A model generated the notes under the pieces. The model did not search any database and was not told the origin of the DNA. It saw nothing but the letters and a program-made list of their open reading frames with translations. This document shows, piece after piece, positions 1-6,606 of a stretch of DNA of 34,078 bases; the first letter of the stretch is position 1; each line of letters begins with the position of its first letter. The translations under genes and the position numbers were made by a program. The DNA lies in the NCBI GenBank assembly GCA_934489915.1, contig CAKSSZ010000002.1, positions 1 to 34,078 on the forward strand, given 5' to 3'. The DNA comes from an uncultured Clostridia bacterium. Its GTDB lineage: Bacteria; Bacillota; Clostridia; HGM11514.

Positions 1-56
1 ATGATACGGAGATAGAACAATATAAAATCATAAAGCAGGATTTAGAAGAAAAATAA
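1..56 (+). CDS. C-terminal end of an unknown protein (partial)
   Basis: An open frame enters from the left edge and stops at TAA 54-56. It encodes a short charged tail ending IKQDLEEK. A terminator hairpin follows directly, which fits the end of a transcription unit. Only about 17 residues are visible, so no function can be given and even its coding status is tentative. Confidence 0.35.
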   Translation, partial: DTEIEQYKIIKQDLEEK

Positions 57-80
57 ATGTCATTTTCCGTAGAATTTTAA

Positions 81-105
81 GGAAACTCCAAAAGAGTTTC
101 CTTTT
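81..105 (+). terminator. Intrinsic terminator upstream of parE
   Basis: GGAAACTC (81-88) pairs perfectly with GAGTTTCC (94-101) around a CAAAA loop, followed by TTTT. It separates the truncated upstream gene from the topoisomerase operon. Confidence 0.7.
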
Positions 106-143
106 CCCGTTTTACTCACTGGAAAAAGAAAGAGGTGATGCCT

Positions 144-2129
144 GTGGCAAAAAAGAAACAGGAATATAATCAGGAAAGTATTACAATGCTCAAAGGGGCA
201 GACCGTGTTCGTTTGCGACCCGGGGTTATTTTTGGGTCGGACGGAATTGATGGGTGCTGTCATTCCTTCTTTGAGATTTTATCAAATTCGATTGACGAAG
301 CAAGAGAAGGATACGGCGACCGTATTGAGGTGACTCGCTTTCTGGATCATTCCATTTTAGTAGAAGATTATGGCCGTGGAATTCCGTTGGATTATAATGA
401 AAAAGAGCAGCGGTACAATTGGGAACTGGTGTTTTGTGAACTATATGCGGGAGGAAAGTATTCCCGCGGAGAGTCAGACAGCTACGAATACAGCCTTGGA
501 TTAAATGGTTTGGGGAGTTGTGCGACACAATATTCTTCCGAATACATGGATGTGACCGTTTGCCATGGCGGATATAAATATCAGCTGCATTTTGAAAAAG
601 GTGAAAATATCGGCGGATTAAAAAAGGAAAAATTCAGGCACCGTCATACCGGAACGGCAATTCATTGGAAGCCTGACCTGGAGGTTTTTACTGAGATTGA
701 AATACCGCTGGAATATTATTTATCAACTTTAAAGAAGCAAGCCGTGGTCAATGCCGGTTTGACTCTTGTTTTAAGGGATGAAACAGAAAAAAATCAGTTT
801 CAAACCTATGAATTTTGCTATCCGGAAGGAATTTTAGGATACGTGAAAGAAATTTCTGCCGGAAAAGAGCTGACAGCTCCCGTTTTTTACCAAACAGAGC
901 GTAAAGGGAGAGATCGGGCAGATAAACCGGAATATAAGGTAATGATGAATGTTGCCTTTTGCTTTAATAATGAAAATAATTTGATTGAATATTATCACAA
1001 TTCCAGCTGGCTTGAACATGGCGGCGCTGCGGAAAAGGCAACAAAAAATGCATTTGTTTCTGTTTTGGATCAATATTTAAAACAAAATGGAAAATATAGT
1101 AAAAATGAAAATAAAATTACCTTTGCCGATGTGGAAGATAGCCTTTTGTTGGTCAGCAGTAACTTTTCTACTGAGACCAGCTATGAAAACCAAACAAAAA
1201 AATCGGTAACCAATAAATTTATTCAGGAAGCTATGACGGATTTTCTGAAATCACAGTTAGAAATTTATTTAATTGAAAACAAGCTGGATGCAGAGAAAAT
1301 CAGCAACCAAATATTAATTAACAAAAGAAGCCGTGAAAATGCAGAAAAAACAAAATTAAATTTAAAGAAAAAGCTTTCCGGCTCGGTGGACATTGCCAAC
1401 CGTGTGCAGAAATTTGTGGATTGCCGCACCAAAGACGCCTCCAGGCGAGAGCTTTATATTGTGGAGGGTGATTCTGCATTGGGATCTGTAAAATTAGGCA
1501 GAGACGCAGAATTTCAGGCGATTATGCCTGTGCGGGGGAAAATATTAAACTGCTTAAAAGCCGGTTATGAGAAAATTTTTAAAAGTGAAATTATTGTGGA
1601 TTTGGTAAAGGTAATCGGCTGTGGTGTGGAGCTGAAAACCAAGCACAATAAAGATTTGAGCGCATTTTCTTTGGATCATTTACGGTACCAGAAAATTATT
1701 ATCTGTACAGATGCTGATGTGGACGGATATCAGATCCGTACCTTGATATTAACGATGTTTTATACCCTGATGCCAACTTTAATTGAACAGGGATATATTT
1801 TTATTGCAGAATCGCCCCTGTACGAGATTAAAACCAAAAAGGAAAGCCTATTTGCTTATACTGATCGGGAAAAAGACCAAATAGTAGAGGGCTTAAAAGG
1901 GGAAAAGGTTAAAATTATGCGTTCAAAAGGCCTGGGCGAAAATGACCCGGATATGATGTGGCATACAACGATGAATCCGGAAACCCGTAAGCTGATTCGT
2001 GTCATGCCCGAGGATGAGGAAGAAACCAAAAGAATGTTTGATTTGCTGCTGGGAAATGACCTGCAGGGACGAAAAGACTTTATTGAGAGCGACGGTTATT
2101 TGTATCTGGATTACACGGACGTAAGCTAA
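144..2129 (+). CDS. parE: Type IIA DNA topoisomerase, B (ATPase/TOPRIM) subunit, ParE-like
   Basis: ATP-driven subunit of a type IIA topoisomerase (topoisomerase IV-like), pairing with the A subunit encoded next. The GHKL ATPase fold is visible: EILSNSIDEA (N box, about residues 44-53), VEDYGRGIP, the glycine lid LGLNGLG and the transducer QTK loop (NQTKKS). The TOPRIM domain has EGDSA near residue 440 and the DADVDG metal site near 522, then SKGLGENDP near the C-terminus. At 661 residues it has the ParE/short GyrB length. The glycine lid carries Asn where GyrB usually has His (GGLHGVG). Start choice: AGAGGTG (131-137) sits 6 nt before GTG 144 but abuts ATG 138, so GTG 144 is preferred. The chromosomal gyrAB pair is expected elsewhere, so this is likely the second, divergent pair. 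Confidence 0.88.
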   Translation: MAKKKQEYNQESITMLKGADRVRLRPGVIFGSDGIDGCCHSFFEILSNSIDEAREGYGDRIEVTRFLDHSILVEDYGRGIPLDYNEKEQRYNWELVFCELYAGGKYSRGESDSYEYSLGLNGLGSCATQYSSEYMDVTVCHGGYKYQLHFEKGENIGGLKKEKFRHRHTGTAIHWKPDLEVFTEIEIPLEYYLSTLKKQAVVNAGLTLVLRDETEKNQFQTYEFCYPEGILGYVKEISAGKELTAPVFYQTERKGRDRADKPEYKVMMNVAFCFNNENNLIEYYHNSSWLEHGGAAEKATKNAFVSVLDQYLKQNGKYSKNENKITFADVEDSLLLVSSNFSTETSYENQTKKSVTNKFIQEAMTDFLKSQLEIYLIENKLDAEKISNQILINKRSRENAEKTKLNLKKKLSGSVDIANRVQKFVDCRTKDASRRELYIVEGDSALGSVKLGRDAEFQAIMPVRGKILNCLKAGYEKIFKSEIIVDLVKVIGCGVELKTKHNKDLSAFSLDHLRYQKIIICTDADVDGYQIRTLILTMFYTLMPTLIEQGYIFIAESPLYEIKTKKESLFAYTDREKDQIVEGLKGEKVKIMRSKGLGENDPDMMWHTTMNPETRKLIRVMPEDEEETKRMFDLLLGNDLQGRKDFIESDGYLYLDYTDVS

Positions 2130-2144
2130 GGGAGGCATGTACCA

Positions 2145-4319
2145 ATGAATTATTATAGTGAACAGCAAATTTCCAAAACGTTAAAGGATAACTTCATGCC
2201 GTATGCGATGAGCGTAATTATATCCCGTGCCATTCCGGAAATTGATGGGCTGAAGCCCTCTCACCGGAAGCTGCTGTATACCATGTACCAGATGAAGTTA
2301 TTGACCGGCGAACGGACAAAATCATCTAATATTGTGGGACAAACCATGCGATTAAATCCCCATGGAGATCAGGCTATTTATGCGACCATGGTGCGCCTGA
2401 CAAAGAGCAACGGAGCCTTGCTGCACCCATTTGTGGATTCTAAAGGGAACTTTGGAAAGCAGTATTCTCGGGATATGGCATATGCCGCCCCCCGTTATAC
2501 AGAAGCAAAATTAGACAGCTTTTCTGCGGAGCTGTTTGCGGATATTGATAAAGATACGGTTGATTTTGTGGATAACTACGATGGAACCACCAAGGAACCA
2601 ACTCTGCTGCCGGTTACCTTTCCCAACATTATTGTAAACCCGAATTTGGGGATTGCTGTTGGGATGGCAAGCAACATTTGCAGCTTTAATTTGGCTGAGG
2701 TTTGCAAAACAACGGTGAGCTTGATTAAAAACCCCAAGCATAATATTATGAAAACACTGAAAGCGCCTGATTTTTCTACCGGCGGACAGTTGATTTATCG
2801 GGCGGATGAAATGGAAAAAATATATCGGACGGGCAAAGGGAGCTTTCGTGTTCGGGCAAAATATCAATATGACAAGAAGAATCATTGCATAGAAATTACG
2901 GAGATTCCCTATACCACAACAGCAGAAGCAATTATGGATAAAATTGCGGAGCTGGTAAAGCAAAATAAATGTAAGGAAATCTCGGATGTGCGGGATGAAA
3001 CAGACTTAAAGGGCTTGAAGATTACCATTGACGTCAAGCGCAGCACGGATCCGGATGCATTAATGAGCAAGCTGTTTAAATTAACGACTTTGGAGGACAG
3101 CTTTGGATGCAACTTTAATATTTTAATCGGTAATACGCCCAAGGTGTGCGGAATTGCGGAAATATTGGAGGAATGGACTGCATTTCGGGTGGATTGCATC
3201 AAGCGCCGGTTATATTATGATATTCAAAAGATGAAGGAGAAGCTTCATTTACTGTACGGTTTGCGGGAAATATTGCTGGATATTGACAAAGCGATTTCTA
3301 TTATCAGAAATACGGAAGCTGAGCGGGATGTTGTGCCGAATTTAATGAAGGGCTTTTCCATTGATCAGGTTCAGGCAGAGTATATTGCTGAAATCAAGCT
3401 GCGGAATCTGAACCGTGAGTATATTTTAAAGCGCACAAAAGAAACGGATGAAATGGAGCGGCAGCTGGCGGAATATGAAGAGACCTTAGGTTCTCAGGAA
3501 AAAATCAATCAAATTATATGTGACCAATTGAACGGTATTGCAAAAAAATATGGGCAACCCAGAAAAACGGAGATCATCGGTGCAGAGGAAATTACACAAT
3601 TTACTCAGGAAGAAACAATTGATGATTATGCAGTAAAGGTATTTCTTACCAAAGAAAGCTATTTTAAGAAAATCAGTCTGGTGTCTCTGCGTTCCAGCGG
3701 AGATCAAAAGCTGAAGGAGGACGATAAGATTACCCGTGTGATTGAAACCTCCAATAAAGCGGAAATCCTCTTCTTTAGCGATCGGCAGAATGTGTATAAA
3801 GCAAAGCTACACGATCTGCCGGACGGTAAGACGGCTAATTTAGGCGAATTTTTACCCAATCTGCTGCAAATGGAAGAGGGCGAACGGGTTGTGGATATGG
3901 TGGTAACGGAGGATTACAGCGGATTTGTTTTATTTGCGTTTGCATCCGGTAAAATGGCACGGGTTCCGCTCAAGGCATATGAAACAAAGACCAACCGAAA
4001 ACGCCTTACCAACGCCTATTCCGGCGCCTCTCCGCTGGTAAAAATGGTTTTCTTCCGGGAGGAAACAGAGCTGGCGGCAATTAGCGATACCGGAAAAATT
4101 CTGGTATTTTCTACTGAAAACGTCTCCCAAAAAAGCACCCGTGACTCGCAAGGCGTTTCCGTTTTGCTGTCCAAAAAAGGAAGTCAGCTGACGGATCTGC
4201 GTCCGGCAGACAGCTTGCATTTGAAGGACATTTCATACTACAGAACAAAAAACATTCCGGCGGTAGGGTGTTTTCTGCGCAAGGGAGATCATATTGAGGA
4301 GCAAATGAGCTTCTTATGA
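2145..4319 (+). CDS. parC: Type IIA DNA topoisomerase, A (breakage-reunion) subunit, ParC-like
   Basis: Cuts and rejoins DNA through a tyrosyl linkage and forms the A2B2 enzyme with the upstream ATPase subunit. The winged-helix/tower region shows SRAIPEIDGLKPSHRK, then the catalytic Arg117-Tyr118 in AAPRYTEAK. The C-terminal part (from about residue 490) looks like a degenerate beta-pinwheel, and no GyrA box (QRRGGKG) is visible, which favours a decatenating ParC-like enzyme over gyrase. The quinolone-determining segment reads HGDQAIYATMVR: the usual Ser and the acidic residue four positions on are Gln76 and Ala80. GGAGG (2131-2135) precedes ATG 2145, and the gene starts 15 nt after the parE stop, so the two are co-translated. 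At 724 residues it is slightly shorter than typical GyrA. Confidence 0.87.
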   Translation: MNYYSEQQISKTLKDNFMPYAMSVIISRAIPEIDGLKPSHRKLLYTMYQMKLLTGERTKSSNIVGQTMRLNPHGDQAIYATMVRLTKSNGALLHPFVDSKGNFGKQYSRDMAYAAPRYTEAKLDSFSAELFADIDKDTVDFVDNYDGTTKEPTLLPVTFPNIIVNPNLGIAVGMASNICSFNLAEVCKTTVSLIKNPKHNIMKTLKAPDFSTGGQLIYRADEMEKIYRTGKGSFRVRAKYQYDKKNHCIEITEIPYTTTAEAIMDKIAELVKQNKCKEISDVRDETDLKGLKITIDVKRSTDPDALMSKLFKLTTLEDSFGCNFNILIGNTPKVCGIAEILEEWTAFRVDCIKRRLYYDIQKMKEKLHLLYGLREILLDIDKAISIIRNTEAERDVVPNLMKGFSIDQVQAEYIAEIKLRNLNREYILKRTKETDEMERQLAEYEETLGSQEKINQIICDQLNGIAKKYGQPRKTEIIGAEEITQFTQEETIDDYAVKVFLTKESYFKKISLVSLRSSGDQKLKEDDKITRVIETSNKAEILFFSDRQNVYKAKLHDLPDGKTANLGEFLPNLLQMEEGERVVDMVVTEDYSGFVLFAFASGKMARVPLKAYETKTNRKRLTNAYSGASPLVKMVFFREETELAAISDTGKILVFSTENVSQKSTRDSQGVSVLLSKKGSQLTDLRPADSLHLKDISYYRTKNIPAVGCFLRKGDHIEEQMSFL

Positions 4320-4858
4320 GAAAAACGGTGATAGGCGCACTGGCTCTTTCCGCAGTGGTGACGGCCGTTTTGTGGCGCTTTGCGGAGAACAATGAGATAT
4401 GCTACAGCCTTTGGGTAACCGGGATTACAACACTGTATCATATAGGGATGAGACTTTTGGTAGGAGGGGCATTCCGATTTTGGACGCCAAAGAACCCGGA
4501 ACATAAATGGTTTCGGGAAAGGCCTTGGGAGAAAGTGTTTTATCGGAAGATCCGCATCAAACACTGGAAGCGCCTGGTGCCGACCTACCGTGAGGAAGAA
4601 TTTTTATTTGACCGGCAAAGAGCGGCAGAGCTTTTGAAAAGCACTTGCCGTTCGGAGGCAGGTCATACGGTAATGCTGGCGCTGAATTTTGTTCCTCTGT
4701 TGTTTTCCCGCTTTTTCGGCGGATTTTGGGTGTTTTTTATCACCTCTCTTGCAGCGGGAGTTTTAGATTTGGCTCCCATTCTGGTACAGCGATATAACCG
4801 CCCCCGCCTTTTGCGGGTGCTTCATAACATGCAAAAAAACAGGGAGATCCGATCATGA
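4316..4858 (+). CDS. CrtO-like membrane acyltransferase family protein
   Basis: A 180-residue membrane protein resembling glycosyl-4,4'-diaponeurosporenoate acyltransferase (CrtO, the last step of staphyloxanthin synthesis). The key resemblance, recalled from the Staphylococcus family member, is the C-terminal VQRYNRPRL (about residues 157-165) plus a basic central block with WFRERPWEK and HWKRLVPTY. Hydrophobic segments lie near residues 3-22, 30-52 and 118-155. The ATG overlaps the parC stop (ATGA, 4316-4319), so it is translationally coupled to the topoisomerase pair. No carotenoid genes are nearby, so the substrate is unknown; in clostridia this family is probably used on other lipids or glycolipids. 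Confidence 0.6.
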   Translation: MRKTVIGALALSAVVTAVLWRFAENNEICYSLWVTGITTLYHIGMRLLVGGAFRFWTPKNPEHKWFRERPWEKVFYRKIRIKHWKRLVPTYREEEFLFDRQRAAELLKSTCRSEAGHTVMLALNFVPLLFSRFFGGFWVFFITSLAAGVLDLAPILVQRYNRPRLLRVLHNMQKNREIRS

Positions 4859-4868
4859 TCGCCCTGTT
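4838..4868 (-). terminator. Second minus-strand terminator inside the 3' end of the CrtO-like gene
   Basis: AACAGGG (4838-4844) pairs with CCCTGTT (4862-4868) and GATC (4846-4849) with GATC (4857-4860), with one A/G mismatch. Read on the minus strand the stem is followed by TTTTTTT. It lies downstream of the bidirectional terminator at 4874-4912 and spans the plus-strand stop codon. Confidence 0.55.
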
Positions 4869-4873
4869 CTAAA

Positions 4874-4912
4874 ATACTAAAAGGGGCTGGTAAAAACAGC
4901 CCCTTTTAGTAT
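4874..4912. terminator. Bidirectional terminator between convergent genes
   Basis: Two perfect 16-base arms (4874-4889 and 4897-4912; core AAAAGGGGCTG / CAGCCCCTTTT) flank a 7-base loop. T-runs occur on both strands, so it can end both the parE-parC-crtO-like transcript and the minus-strand stalk-protein gene. Confidence 0.88.
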
Positions 4913-4914
4913 GC

Positions 4915-5883
4915 TTATTCTTCAATTTGAATCTTTACAGCCACAACTTGCGGGGGAATGCTCATGGTGGTTATTTCTCCGTGTAATCCGGAAATTTTGT
5001 CGCCTACCTTTAAATCGTCAATCTTATAAATTCTTTTATCCATTCCACGGGTAATTTGTGTGTCTTCTGTTACGATCAGGCAAAGAGCATTTGTCGGATC
5101 AACCTTTCCGTCGGGGGTAATTATAACCTGGCCATCCCCGGGCAGTTCACTGATAATGCCGGAAAATGCAAGCTTATTTTCCTCTTCCTGATCCGCATCA
5201 ACAGGCAGATTTACAATTTCAATTTGTTTTGCGGTTGCCTGCGGCGGTAAGCTTGCCGTCATGGCGTCCTCATACTCGATCCGGATACTCTGACCGACCT
5301 GCAAAGCGTCCTTGGTAATGGGCTTTCCATTTGCCAGCAGCACGGTATGTTCACCAATGTGTACCCATACCTCACCCCGATCCTCGTCCTGCACGGAAAG
5401 AGTGCCGTCTTCCATAATTTCCTGAATGGTTCCCTGAGACGGGCGAGATACAATGAAAGTTCCTTCGTCGTCAGAGTGGCAATTCAGTCCCATCAGTTCC
5501 GTAAACAATGCGGTGGGAACATAGGTGGTGTCCTCCTGCAAAACCGGCGCAGAACCTAAGGGCTGGGCAGCCATTTTAGAAAAAGTATAGGCATCCTCCT
5601 GAATGGAAAATGTGATGTACTGTGCACCGGACGTTAAAGTAACTCGCTGAGCCTCCTCCTGCCAGCCTACCTGGTAGCCAAAGTGTTCTGCTACTTTACG
5701 CACAGGCAAAAGAGTTTGCCCATCCTGCTGTAAGCCGGTCACGATCAGGGGGGCAGGAATTTCTGTTGCTGCCGTAACCTCAATTTCCGGTCTTGTAATT
5801 TCGATGGCTGTTCCCGGCATTGTCCAAGACATCACCAGTAAACCGGCACCTACTATCAATGCCGCTGCTTCCACTTTCTTCAT
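4915..5883 (-). CDS. Secreted stalk-domain (copper amine oxidase N-terminal-like) protein
   Basis: A 322-residue exported protein. The N-terminus has Lys-Lys then a hydrophobic stretch (about residues 8-27) and a probable signal-peptidase site. Residues about 50-145 resemble the copper amine oxidase N-terminal 'stalk' domain of Gram-positive surface proteins (LLPVRKVAEHFGYQVGW, then TYVPTALFTELMG). The rest is two copies of a roughly 75-residue unit, each ending LxVGxxI...(S/T)xPPQ..A.(K)QI. No catalytic oxidase domain is present, so amine oxidase activity is not expected; a cell-surface or wall-associated role is inferred. GGAG precedes the ATG at 5883. A possible ECF-sigma promoter lies upstream. 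Confidence 0.72.
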   Translation of the reverse strand: MKKVEAAALIVGAGLLVMSWTMPGTAIEITRPEIEVTAATEIPAPLIVTGLQQDGQTLLPVRKVAEHFGYQVGWQEEAQRVTLTSGAQYITFSIQEDAYTFSKMAAQPLGSAPVLQEDTTYVPTALFTELMGLNCHSDDEGTFIVSRPSQGTIQEIMEDGTLSVQDEDRGEVWVHIGEHTVLLANGKPITKDALQVGQSIRIEYEDAMTASLPPQATAKQIEIVNLPVDADQEEENKLAFSGIISELPGDGQVIITPDGKVDPTNALCLIVTEDTQITRGMDKRIYKIDDLKVGDKISGLHGEITTMSIPPQVVAVKIQIEE

Positions 5884-5922
5884 TCGATCATCTCCTTCGA
5901 GGTTTTTGTTCTTACATTATGA

Positions 5923-5950
5923 ATACCTGTCGGATAGAAAAAAGGTTGCA
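5923..5950 (-). promoter_or_regulatory. Possible ECF-sigma-type promoter
   Basis: On the minus strand TGCAACCTTT (5950-5941) is followed, after 17 bases from AACC, by GTAT within CGACAGGTATTC. The AAC-type -35 and GTAT-like -10 resemble extracytoplasmic-function sigma promoters rather than sigma-A ones, and no good sigma-A promoter was seen here. It would drive the stalk-domain gene. Confidence 0.35.
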
Positions 5951-5966
5951 AAAAAATTTATTTTTT

Positions 5967-6581
5967 TTAATTTCCTTCTATTACACGTATTAATAGCTGT
6001 TCCGCATTTTGAAAATCCAGCTGTTCCCGTTCGTTCATATCTGCTTTTTTAGCGATTACAGCAAAATAATATTGCTTGCCGCTCATGGTAAACATGGAAA
6101 AGACCGGATTGTCCGCTGCAATCGCAATACCGTACGAGCTATCCTCGGTTAAATCATATGCCTGCTGATAGGCTTGAAGATTTTCTAAAGCGCCTCCGTT
6201 GGCCAGCGCCTGCAAAGCAGACTGATCCACCACCAGCGCCGAAACCTCCCGGGTCATAATCATTCCCTGCAGCCGTACCACCGCTGCGGAGTCCTGTTCC
6301 GCTTGCAGGGCGCTTCCGGTAATATTTAAAAAATAAGGAAGGACATGCACTGTGCCGTCTCCGTTGGCATCTGTCATTTGTTTTTCCTGTTCGGTTTGGA
6401 AGACCCGCATAGTGTCCTCTGTTTGCCCGAAGCTCCCTAAAAATACGATTGTGGTATCGTAGTCAATGCGGCTTCTTACCTGTTGAATGGTTGTAATTAC
6501 CATAAAAATTGCCAATGCCCCGAAAATGACATACCACTTGTAATAATACCAGAAATTTTCGACCCGTTCCCGAAAGTTCAA
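5967..6581 (-). CDS. Membrane-anchored protein of unknown function
   Basis: A 204-residue protein with a short aromatic-rich cytoplasmic N-terminus (FWYYYKWY), one membrane span (about residues 17-33) and an extracytoplasmic domain with alternating polar/hydrophobic strands. The architecture is common in clostridial proteins of unknown role; no catalytic motif is seen. It starts with TTG at 6581: AAGGAGG (6595-6589) sits 7 nt upstream and no ATG is better placed. It begins 25 nt after the beta-mannosidase stop with no terminator between, so the two are likely co-transcribed. Confidence 0.65.
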   Translation of the reverse strand: MNFRERVENFWYYYKWYVIFGALAIFMVITTIQQVRSRIDYDTTIVFLGSFGQTEDTMRVFQTEQEKQMTDANGDGTVHVLPYFLNITGSALQAEQDSAAVVRLQGMIMTREVSALVVDQSALQALANGGALENLQAYQQAYDLTEDSSYGIAIAADNPVFSMFTMSGKQYYFAVIAKKADMNEREQLDFQNAEQLLIRVIEGN

Positions 6582-6606
6582 AAAACCGCCTCCTTAACCG
6601 CTTCTT

